Origin: CAZAIO01 sp964485235 | Lineage (GTDB): Bacteria > Chloroflexota > Dehalococcoidia > GIF9 > UBA5629 | Length of the DNA: 6,583 nucleotides | Assembly (NCBI GenBank): GCA_964485235.1 | Contig: CAZAIO010000136.1 | Coordinates: 1 to 6,583 of the forward strand | Reading direction: 5' to 3' | Part shown: in pieces, positions 1 to 5,996 of the stretch | Layout: each line of letters begins with the position of its first letter | How positions within the stretch are numbered: the first letter of the stretch is position 1 | The notes under the pieces: model-generated | What the model was told of the DNA's origin: nothing | The model's database searches: none | The model's input: the letters and a program-made list of their open reading frames with translations, nothing else | Position numbers and translations under genes: made by a program

Positions 1-3
1 GCA

Positions 4-891
4 ATGAAGGATATCATTTTCGATTTCGAATATTTTAACCCTAAAACACTCAAGGAAGCGCTAAAGCTGCTCGCTAAATACGGTGAGGATGAATGCAAGG
101 TAATTGCCGGAGGACAATCTTTGACCATTTTGTTAAAGCAAAGATTGCTTACCCCTCAATATCTCATCGATATTAAAAACGTATCGGATATGGACTACAT
201 TAAATTCGATGAAAAAGAAGGTTTAAAGATCGGGGCGCTCGCCACTCATCGGGCTATCGAGAAATCACCGGTCATAATAAGCAAATTTAGCGTCCTTGCA
301 GAGATGGAACAGAATTTATCCTCAGTTGAAACGAGAAACTGGGGTACTATTGGCGGCAATGTAGCTCACGGTGATACGGCCGGCGACCCGGTCCCGACAT
401 TGATCGCCTTGAATGCGAAGGTCAAGATGGCCAGTGTAAACGGTGAGAGGACGATGGAACTGGAGGATTTCACAACAGACTATTTTGAGACGGAACTCGG
501 TCATGATGAGTTGCTCACTGAAATACTGATACCGGTTATGCCGCCTCACTCGGGCGCCAAATATACCAAATTCAGCCAGATAACAGGAGACCATGCTACT
601 GCATCGGTTGGCATGATGATCACTCTCGACAAGAATAAAGAGACGTGCAGCGATGTCAGGATAGCGCTCGGTGCGGTAAGTCCTGCGCCTATGAGGGCTA
701 AAAAGGCTGAGGCGATATTGAAGGGGAAGAAGATCGATGATGCTCTGCTTGTCAAAGCAGGCCAGGCAGCTTCAGAAGAATGCAGACCTGAGTCCGATGC
801 TGAAGTATCAGCGGAATACAAAAGGGATTTGGTCAAAGTTCTGGTGAAGCGGGTAGGAGCTGAAGCCCTGGAAAGAGCCAGGAAGGCTTAA
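4..891 (+). CDS. Molybdenum hydroxylase FAD-binding (medium) subunit, CoxM/XdhB-like
   Basis: This 295-residue protein is the flavin subunit of a xanthine dehydrogenase/CO dehydrogenase-family enzyme. It passes electrons from the [2Fe-2S] subunit through FAD to the final acceptor in the cytoplasm. The N-terminal FAD-binding domain carries the two family signatures: AGGQSL at residues 35-40 and TIGGN at 115-119, the latter followed by AHGD and a D-P-V-P stretch. The C-terminal part (about 180-290) matches the CO dehydrogenase flavoprotein C-terminal domain, with LGAVSPAPMRAKKAE near 222-236. Length is normal for CoxM-type subunits. The cysteines are scattered, with no clustered [4Fe-4S] loop like that of 4-hydroxybenzoyl-CoA reductase beta subunits. 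The start at base 4 fits family N-termini (MK-x-F-x-Y-F-x-P), but its ribosome binding site lies outside the window, so a slightly earlier start is possible. It is the first visible gene of the cluster and is followed by the small subunit after 25 bases. Confidence 0.93.
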   Translation: MKDIIFDFEYFNPKTLKEALKLLAKYGEDECKVIAGGQSLTILLKQRLLTPQYLIDIKNVSDMDYIKFDEKEGLKIGALATHRAIEKSPVIISKFSVLAEMEQNLSSVETRNWGTIGGNVAHGDTAGDPVPTLIALNAKVKMASVNGERTMELEDFTTDYFETELGHDELLTEILIPVMPPHSGAKYTKFSQITGDHATASVGMMITLDKNKETCSDVRIALGAVSPAPMRAKKAEAILKGKKIDDALLVKAGQAASEECRPESDAEVSAEYKRDLVKVLVKRVGAEALERARKA

Positions 892-903
892 TTTCATTTA
901 GAT

Positions 904-910
904 AAGGAGG
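904..910 (+). promoter_or_regulatory. Ribosome binding site of the [2Fe-2S] subunit
   Basis: AAGGAGG lies six bases before the ATG at 917. This near-perfect Shine-Dalgarno fixes the start of the small subunit. Confidence 0.9.
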
Positions 911-916
911 CAAACT

Positions 917-1411
917 ATGAAAAGAGAGTTGAATTTAATTGTAAATGGAGAGTCATACAATCTCTGGGTTGAGCCTAAGACTCTTTTAGTTCAGGTATTG
1001 AGAGATGAGCTAGGATTAAGGGGTACCAAGAGATCGTGTGACAGCGGTTCCTGCTGTGCCTGCACGGTTATTCTTGACGGAATGGCGGTCAGGTCCTGCT
1101 CGGTATTAGCATTACAGGCGGACGGAAGAAAGATCACCACTATTGAAGGCCTGGCAGACGGTGCCAAGCTGCATCCGATCCAGCAGGCTTTTGTTGATAA
1201 CTGGGCTTTCCAGTGCGGATTTTGCACTTCGGGGCAAATCATGGCAGCCAAGGCATTACTGGACGAGAATCCCGATCCAACCAGGGAAGAGGTCCAGATG
1301 GCTATGGACGGCCACATTTGCCGTTGCACCGGATTTAATATGATTAACGAAGCCATACGTGATGCTGCAAAACGATTGCAAAAACGAAAGTTACAGGAGG
1401 CGGCAAAATGA
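917..1411 (+). CDS. Molybdenum hydroxylase [2Fe-2S] (small) subunit, CoxS-like
   Basis: This 164-residue protein carries two [2Fe-2S] clusters that wire the molybdenum centre to FAD. The N-terminal plant-ferredoxin-type domain (about 1-77) has its ligands at C41, C46, C49 and C61, in a C-x4-C-x2-C-x11-C pattern. The C-terminal all-helical domain (about 84-155) has C100, C103, C135 and C137, within QCGFCTSGQ and HICRCTG. The Gln before C100 is the conserved residue that in solved relatives contacts the molybdopterin cofactor. An extra cysteine, C47, sits where the family usually has Gly (CGAC becomes CCAC). Length is typical of CoxS/NdhS/HcrC subunits. The stop overlaps the start of the catalytic subunit (ATGA, 1408-1411), which indicates translational coupling and a 1:1 complex. 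Family assignment is very secure; the specific substrate is unknown. Confidence 0.96.
   Translation: MKRELNLIVNGESYNLWVEPKTLLVQVLRDELGLRGTKRSCDSGSCCACTVILDGMAVRSCSVLALQADGRKITTIEGLADGAKLHPIQQAFVDNWAFQCGFCTSGQIMAAKALLDENPDPTREEVQMAMDGHICRCTGFNMINEAIRDAAKRLQKRKLQEAAK
1395..1400 (+). promoter_or_regulatory. Ribosome binding site of the Mo catalytic subunit, inside the upstream gene
   Basis: AGGAGG sits seven bases before the ATG at 1408, within the last codons of the [2Fe-2S] subunit. With the ATGA overlap it supports coupled translation and decides this start. Confidence 0.88.
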
Positions 1412-3694
1412 ATGAGTATTCGATAATAGGCAAACCAACACCAAATGTGGATGGAGGAGCAAAAGTTACCGGAGAAGCGGTATATACCTTTGATATGACT
1501 TTGCCTAATATGCTCTATGGCAAGCTTTTAAGAAGCCCGTATCCCCATGCGAAAATAGTGAGCATCGATACCAGTGAGGCAGAGAAGTTTCCTGGAGTAA
1601 AAGCGGTTATCACGGGAAAGGATACCCCCGGAGGCAGATATGGTCTGTGGCGGCGTTTCACCGAACTGGCAGACCAGGAAATTCTGTGTACTACCAAGGT
1701 GCGTTTTATCGGGGACCCGGTAGCGGCAGTGGCTGCTATCAGCGAAGAGATCGCCGAGAAAGCGCTGGACCTGATAATAGTGGAGTATGAACCGTTACCG
1801 GCCGTTTTCGATCCAATGGACGCCATTAAGGACGATGCGCCTGTAATTCACGAAGGTTTTGATAACAATATCAATAATACACGCCATATTGAATGGGGTA
1901 ATGTAGACGAGGCCTTTGCCAAGGCTGATTATGTACGAGAGGATAGATTTACGCTCCATGCTCAGGCTCCTTGTACTATGGAAGTTCATAGTTCTGTGGC
2001 AAGCTATGATAAAGTAAGCGGCAGGTTAACCGTATGGTCTTCCACCCAGTCACCGTATTTTCTTCAGTTAGGTATAGCTGATGCTCTGAAGATGAGAGAA
2101 GGCCTCATAAGAGTAATAAAACCGCATGTTGGAGGCGGTTATGGTGCGAAAAACTCGACCATGCCCGACTCGGTTAATGCGGCCCTTCTTTCTATGAAAA
2201 CGGGAAAACCGGTGAAGATAGTCCTTAACAGGGAAGAAGAATTTACTGCAACGGAACACCGTACCGCAATGAAATTGGCGATAAAAATAGGCCTTACGAA
2301 AAAAGGTAAACTGCTCGCAAAAGAAGTTAAAATTATTACTGATGGAGGGGCTTACACCGGACTGGGTGCTACCACCTTGTATCTTTCAGGTACCTTCATA
2401 ACTTTCCCCTATGCTACACCTGCTTACAGGTATGACGGGGCTCGAACATATACTAACAGAGTATGGGCTTCTTCAGTACNNNNNNNNNNTCGGAGCTGTC
2501 CCGACAGTATATTGTGCTGAGACCCAATTAGACAGAGCGGCTAAAGACCTGGGTATCGACCCGCTGGAAATCCGGCGCATGAATGCCATGACACCCGGTT
2601 ATGAAGCTCCCGGTCAGTACAAAGTAGAAAGCTGCGGCATTCAGGAATGTATGGACGGTATGAAGAAGCGAGTAAAGGAAAAATGGAATGACCTTGCTGA
2701 CGATGAAGGTATAGGATATGCCGCCTTTGCCTATATGAGCGGTGGCATTTTCAACTGGATCGATACTCCTTATGCTTTCTCGGGGGCCAGGGTAGTAGTT
2801 AATATCGACGGCACGGTTGATCTTTTTACACAGGCTTCCGACGCCGGTCAGGGTCACAATACCGTTGTAGTCATGATTTGCGCCGAGGAACTGGGCATAG
2901 GTATGGAAGACATCAGATTGCATGTCGGTGATACCGCGCTCACTCCTGTTGATCTTGGCGCATGGGGTAGCAGAGAAACATTGATGAATGGTAATGCGGT
3001 TAGATTTGCTGCAAAACAGATAAAGGACAAACTCGTAGAAGTCGCGCGGATGAAATTAGGCGAAAACATTGTCTATGACCTGGAAGTAAAAGATAAGCGA
3101 ATATTCCTTGCGTTACGTCCGGAAAGAGGATTCTCATATTATGAGATTGTGAAAGATGCTATTAAGATGAACGATGGAGAGCCTCTTATTGGCGTAGGTC
3201 ATTATACTCCTCACCGTAAGGGCATGATCTCACCTGCATATGGTATGGGAATTCAGGCAGTCAGAGCACAAGTTGACAGAGAAACAGGACTTATCAAAAT
3301 AAAAGATGTTATAGTGGTACACGATTGTGGTCAGATTATCAATCCTCTGGGTGCTCGCGGTCAGGTTGAAGGGTCTACTCATATGGGATTGGGATTTGGT
3401 TTTTGTGAAGAAATGATCTTTGAAGGCGGTCAGGTACTTAATCCGTCTTATGCGGATTATAAATTAATCAGGCAACGTGATATGCCGCCGATTGAGATTA
3501 ATGAAGTACCTACTTATGAACCTGAAGGACCTTTCGGAGCCAAAGAAGCTGCTGAGGCAACGACTGCCCCCGGTGCGCCTGCATTGGCAAATGCTGTTTT
3601 TCAGGTAGTAGGTGCTCAATTCGATTCAAATGTCATGAAACCTGAAAAGGTGCTCAAGGCTATTCGAGAGGCTGAGAAAAAGAAGAAGAAGTAA
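1408..3694 (+). CDS. Molybdenum hydroxylase molybdopterin-binding catalytic (large) subunit, CoxL/XdhA-like; interrupted by assembly gap
   Basis: This is the catalytic subunit, which holds the Mo-molybdopterin cofactor and performs hydroxylation (or reductive dehydroxylation) of its substrate. The a/b hammerhead domain spans roughly residues 18-130. The Mo-binding part before the gap shows WSSTQSP at 210-216 (conserved cofactor-contacting Gln) and VGGGYGAK at 241-248. After the gap come the GQG motif (bases 2846-2854), DCGQIINP (3323-3346) and GAKEAAE, whose last Glu (3554-3556) aligns with the catalytic glutamate of the family. The frame before the N run (starting 1408) and the frame after it differ by one, but the halves join into a single protein at YTNRVWASSV/GAVPTVYC. 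If six real bases are missing, the product is 760 residues, normal for the family. It lacks the AYRCSFR loop of form I CO dehydrogenase, so CO is unlikely as substrate. It ends in five lysines. The substrate is not assignable; aromatic CoA esters, N-heterocycles or aldehydes all remain possible. Confidence 0.93.
2480..2489. other. Assembly gap (ten Ns) inside the catalytic subunit gene
   Basis: Ten Ns in a row, a usual placeholder for a gap of unknown size. The preceding base is a lone C beginning a codon, and the following bases TC end a codon before GGA GCT. The family has an Arg-Gly-Phe-Gly loop exactly here, so the natural filling is CGN GGN TTC, which needs six bases rather than ten. That restores the reading frame. 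The apparent frameshift is therefore an assembly artefact and not evidence of a pseudogene. Confidence 0.9.
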
Positions 3695-3730
3695 AAAAGG
3701 ACCGGCAGAAGAAGAGAAGACGAATAAATT

Positions 3731-3735
3731 GGAGG
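3731..3735 (+). promoter_or_regulatory. Ribosome binding site of the small zinc-finger-like gene
   Basis: GGAGG lies six bases before the ATG at 3742. It supports this short reading frame as a real gene. Confidence 0.8.
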
Positions 3736-3741
3736 TTACAG

Positions 3742-3963
3742 ATGGCTAATTATCGTTGTCCATGTTGTCGTAAAATTTCGTCCAGTCATCATGATTTGGC
3801 CCGCCATTTTCTGGGCCAGACTGATAACAAACATAAGGACTGGCTAAAAACAAAAGGCAGTTCATATGCACAGCTTATCACCTGGCAGGTGACTGAATTT
3901 GGAAATAAAGGTTACGATGCCCTGGCAGAATTGCTTGAAAAAGAAGCAGCGGTAGTTGAATAG
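3742..3963 (+). CDS. Small C2H2-zinc-finger-like protein of unknown function
   Basis: This 73-residue cytoplasmic protein has no signal peptide or membrane segment, and I do not recognise a named family. Its N-terminus reads as a compact metal-binding finger: C6-P-C8-C9, then L19 and H22, with further histidines at H16, H17 and H31. The spacing C6-x2-C9-x12-H22, with Leu three before the His, matches the first three ligands of a classical C2H2 finger. The fourth ligand would be H31 (H-x8-H), longer than the usual H-x3-5-H. The remainder (about 33-73) is likely helical and ends in an acidic stretch, LAELLEKEAAVVE. A good Shine-Dalgarno precedes it. It starts 47 bases after the catalytic subunit stop and before the terminator, so it is probably co-transcribed with the Mo enzyme. 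Possible roles are DNA or protein binding, cofactor or metal handling, or assembly; none is shown by the sequence. That it is a gene is fairly certain; its function is unknown. Confidence 0.8.
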   Translation: MANYRCPCCRKISSSHHDLARHFLGQTDNKHKDWLKTKGSSYAQLITWQVTEFGNKGYDALAELLEKEAAVVE

Positions 3964-4012
3964 AGAGTGATCTGTTCAGTTACTTTTAAACTGTAATTTT
4001 TATAGATTTTCA

Positions 4013-4045
4013 AGGAGAGCCCTATATATAGGGCTCTCTTCTTTT
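4013..4045 (+). terminator. Intrinsic (Rho-independent) terminator of the Mo-hydroxylase operon
   Basis: A 24-base perfect palindrome (4015-4038, core GAGAGCCC/GGGCTCTC around TATATATA) extends by a G-T and an A-T pair to 4013-4040. It is followed by a T-rich tail, TTCTTTT. It lies 49 bases after the small finger gene stop and separates that operon from the acyl-CoA synthetase gene. Confidence 0.88.
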
Positions 4046-4046
4046 G

Positions 4047-4052
4047 TATAAT
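4047..4052 (+). promoter_or_regulatory. Possible -10 box for the acyl-CoA synthetase gene
   Basis: A perfect TATAAT immediately follows the terminator tail, about 66 bases before the start at 4118. No good -35 box is visible; that position falls inside the terminator stem. This is therefore only a candidate. Being right after a terminator and before a new gene supports it. Confidence 0.35.
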
Positions 4053-4106
4053 ATAAGCGGTATACCATACATACATTCATGCCATATTTCCCATCGATCA
4101 AACACG

Positions 4107-4112
4107 TGGAGG
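4107..4112 (+). promoter_or_regulatory. Ribosome binding site that decides the acyl-CoA synthetase start
   Basis: TGGAGG lies five bases before the ATG at 4118. The in-frame ATG at 4079 has no Shine-Dalgarno, and the 13 residues it would add do not look like a family N-terminus. Confidence 0.85.
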
Positions 4113-4117
4113 TTGTA

Positions 4118-5662
4118 ATGAATATTTCTGATATGCTCGTAAGAAATGCACTCATGTATCCGGATGAAACCGCTCTTATTGAAACTGCACCAGGCATTGG
4201 AAAGAGAAGGGAAATAACCTGGAAACAGTTTGACGACAGAGTAAATCAGATGGCTAATGCACTTCAATCACGTGGTATCCGAAAGGGTGACCGTGTCATG
4301 CAGTTGATGAAAAATTCACTTGATTGGTTGCTGGTATATTTCGGCATAGTAAGATCGGGAGCATGGGTAGTCCCGTTGAATTTCAGGTTCACTTCCGATG
4401 ATATCAAATACTGTGCGGATATCAGTGAAGCAAAAACTTTTATTGCCGATATGGAGTTTGTGGAACGCGTTGATGCGGTTAAAGATAAGATGTCTTTCAT
4501 TGGAGACTATTTTGTTATAGACAGCAATGATTATAAAGGATGGGAAAAGCTTGAGGATGAAGTAAATAAATCCCCCTCAGATAAAGTATGGTTGAATGTG
4601 CATGAGGAAGAACCATGCGGACTGTATTTTACTTCGGGTACAACCGGACAACCGAAACCGATACTTCTCACATATAAAAACATGGAGTGGGCTGCAATTA
4701 CAGAACAGGCCCACCATTTTCAAACACGGAGCGATAATTTCATATTACTTCCTCCTCTATACCATACCGGAGCAAAAATGCACTGGTTCGGAAGTCTTTT
4801 AACAGGCGGTAAGGGAACAATATTAAAAGAAATACAACCGAAGTCCATTTTCGAGGCCGTACATAAAGAAAGAGGGACTATCGTATGGCTACTCGTGCCG
4901 TGGGCACATGATATCCTTGCTGCCCTCGATAGTGGTGAATTAAAGCTTAAGGACTATGATCTCAGTTGCTGGCGTCTTTTTCATATGGGTGCGCAGCCAG
5001 TGCCACCCAGCCTTGTGCTTAGATGGAGAAAATATTTCCCCGATATGCAGTATGATAATAACTATGGCCTGAGTGAATCAACGGGACCGGGTTGTATTCA
5101 TCTGGGACTGGAGAATAAATTCAAAGTCGATTCTATCGGAAAACCCGGATTCAACTGGCAGGCCAGGGTTCTTGATGATAAAGGCAACGACTTACCTGAC
5201 GGTGAGGTAGGAGAACTGGCAGTAAAAGGTAACGGGGTCATGAAAGAATATTATAAAAACCCTGAAAAGACCGCACAGACAATTAAAGACGGCTGGCTTA
5301 TTACAGGAGATATGGTCAGAAAAGATGATGAGGGCTTTTACTATATAGTGGACAGGAAGAAAGATATTATTATTTGTGGCGGTGAAAACATCTTTCCGGT
5401 AGAACTCGAAGATATTTTACATAATCATCCAAAGATTCATGATGTTGCCGTGATAGGACTTCACGATGAAAGGCTCGGAGAGATCGTCTGCGCTATAGTA
5501 CAACCTAAACATAATATTGAGCTTATCGAAAGTGAAGTGTCTTTCTTTTGTGATGAGCAGTTCCCGCGATATAAGCGCCCCAGAGTAATTATTATCGATG
5601 AAGTAATGAGAAATCCTACCGGTAAACTGGATAAGGTCTCAATGAGACAGAAATATAAATAA
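4118..5662 (+). CDS. Acyl-CoA synthetase (AMP-forming), class I adenylate-forming/ANL superfamily
   Basis: This 514-residue cytoplasmic ligase activates a carboxylic acid with ATP to an acyl-adenylate and then transfers it to CoA. The core motifs are complete and in order. The P-loop TSGTTGQPK is at about 172-180, YGLSEST at 316-322, and TGD with the ribose-binding Asp at D398. The hinge VDRKKD is at 411-416, GGEN at 421-424, and NPTGK has the catalytic Lys at K503. Length fits fatty-acid, cyclohexanecarboxylate or aryl-CoA ligases of this superfamily. The acid-binding pocket cannot be read by eye, so the substrate is unassigned. The N-terminus MNISDMLVRNA-x-x-YPDETALIE matches the family and agrees with the Shine-Dalgarno at 4107-4112. 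The gene has its own transcription unit after the terminator at 4013-4045. By proximity it may supply or recycle CoA esters for the pathway that includes the Mo enzyme; this is inference. Confidence 0.95.
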   Translation: MNISDMLVRNALMYPDETALIETAPGIGKRREITWKQFDDRVNQMANALQSRGIRKGDRVMQLMKNSLDWLLVYFGIVRSGAWVVPLNFRFTSDDIKYCADISEAKTFIADMEFVERVDAVKDKMSFIGDYFVIDSNDYKGWEKLEDEVNKSPSDKVWLNVHEEEPCGLYFTSGTTGQPKPILLTYKNMEWAAITEQAHHFQTRSDNFILLPPLYHTGAKMHWFGSLLTGGKGTILKEIQPKSIFEAVHKERGTIVWLLVPWAHDILAALDSGELKLKDYDLSCWRLFHMGAQPVPPSLVLRWRKYFPDMQYDNNYGLSESTGPGCIHLGLENKFKVDSIGKPGFNWQARVLDDKGNDLPDGEVGELAVKGNGVMKEYYKNPEKTAQTIKDGWLITGDMVRKDDEGFYYIVDRKKDIIICGGENIFPVELEDILHNHPKIHDVAVIGLHDERLGEIVCAIVQPKHNIELIESEVSFFCDEQFPRYKRPRVIIIDEVMRNPTGKLDKVSMRQKYK

Positions 5663-5701
5663 AAAAGCGCATGATAGCCGTGCGGTGAATATAAAAATCA
5701 T

Positions 5702-5730
5702 TTGACAGTTTTATCTGACCCTGATAAAAC
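5702..5730 (+). promoter_or_regulatory. Candidate sigma70-type promoter overlapping an inverted repeat
   Basis: TTGACA (5702-5707) is a perfect -35 box. Seventeen bases later lies TAAAAC (5725-5730), a weak -10 with four of six matches. The spacer contains one arm and the loop of the inverted repeat at 5707-5731. If real, that would place an operator across the promoter. It is about 270 bases from the next start, so other promoters closer in may matter more. Confidence 0.35.
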
Positions 5731-5740
5731 TTCGCCTGTC
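5704..5740. repeat. Nested inverted repeat (possible operator or element-end hairpin)
   Basis: AGTTTTATC (5707-5715) and AGTTTTATC inverted (GATAAAACT, 5723-5731) pair perfectly over nine bases around the seven-base loop TGACCCT. An outer GACA (5704-5707) also matches TGTC (5737-5740), with bases 5731-5736 bulged. No T run follows, so it is not a standard terminator. It could be a dimeric repressor site or a transposase-recognised end. Confidence 0.65.
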
Positions 5741-5761
5741 CCTGTATTTAATTGTGGTCTA

Positions 5762-5835
5762 TTATCAGTACGTATAATTTCTCATAATATTGGTCGAATT
5801 TTATCAGTTACACAGTTGAACTTTAATATTGGCCG
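5762..5835. repeat. Bipartite direct repeat, 39-base period, promoter-like spacing
   Basis: Two blocks recur with exactly the same offset. TTATCAGT occurs at 5762-5769 and 5801-5808 (8/8 identical). TAATATTGG[T/C]CG occurs at 5785-5796 and 5824-5835 (11/12 identical). The 15 bases between the blocks are not conserved. In each copy TTATCA and TAATAT stand 17 bases apart, the optimum for -35/-10 elements, each with four of six consensus matches. A related TTATCTG lies in the upstream inverted repeat (5711-5717). Either tandem binding/promoter sites or repeated element-end sites would explain this. Confidence 0.65.
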
Positions 5836-5966
5836 TAAGTTATTTTCCCGGTTGCAGAGAATTCAAGTTACTATCTTCCTTAGTTGTAACCTGAAAGCCA
5901 TTTTTCATTTTATGCTTTAGGAAATAGACCGGTACCTGTCAAGCCCGGTGCTGATATTCTAAGAAG

Positions 5967-5986
5967 TTCCGTACCACGGAAAGGAG
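5967..5986 (+). promoter_or_regulatory. Small hairpin abutting the ribosome binding site of the NuoG-like gene
   Basis: TTCCGT (5967-5972) and ACGGAA (5976-5981) form a six-base inverted repeat with a three-base loop. Its 3' arm runs into the Shine-Dalgarno AAAGGAG (5980-5986), ten bases before the ATG at 5997. Folding could partly mask the binding site, or the palindrome could bind a regulator. The ribosome binding site itself is clear; the hairpin's role is conjecture. Confidence 0.55.
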
Positions 5987-5996
5987 TCGAGCGCTT

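Larger units (their letters stand above)
5663..5996. other. Structured 334-base intergenic region
   Basis: There is no convincing gene here. It is AT-rich and contains the repeats and promoter-like boxes listed separately, between the acyl-CoA synthetase stop and the next gene. I see no intrinsic terminator with a T tail directly after the synthetase. A TTGACAG at 5702-5708 and its reverse complement CTGTCAA at 5936-5942 bracket most of the region. It could be a regulatory region or the remnant of a mobile element. Confidence 0.6.

Noticed and set aside
2411..2488. A separate second gene beginning near 2411
   Set aside because: That start lies out of frame inside the first half of the catalytic subunit. 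The protein after the Ns continues the same Mo-binding domain, so it is one gene broken by the gap.
3669..3694. Lysine-rich C-terminus of the catalytic subunit as a functional tag
   Set aside because: The five Lys codons come from a simple AAG run at the gene end. This looks like low-complexity drift, and nothing links it to a function.
3976..3992. Second small hairpin CAGTT/AACTG followed by T-rich sequence
   Set aside because: A five-base AT-rich stem is too weak for a terminator, and a far stronger one lies about 20 bases further on.
4079..4117. Upstream in-frame ATG extending the acyl-CoA synthetase by 13 residues
   Set aside because: No Shine-Dalgarno precedes it, while a good one sits before the ATG at 4118. 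The extra residues are not family-like.
5762..5835. CRISPR-like repeat-spacer structure
   Set aside because: Only two copies exist, the conserved blocks are short and split, and no Cas genes or further repeats are present.
5702..5920. A 72-codon open frame starting with TTG in the intergenic region
   Set aside because: It has no ribosome binding site and its start codon is part of the TTGACA box. Its internal 13-residue repetition (ending HNIGR / FNIGR) is simply the 39-base DNA repeat read in frame. It does not resemble any protein I know.
5928..5949. Inverted match ACCGG/CCGGT
   Set aside because: Only five bases with a 12-base loop, expected by chance; no T run or neighbouring signal gives it a role.
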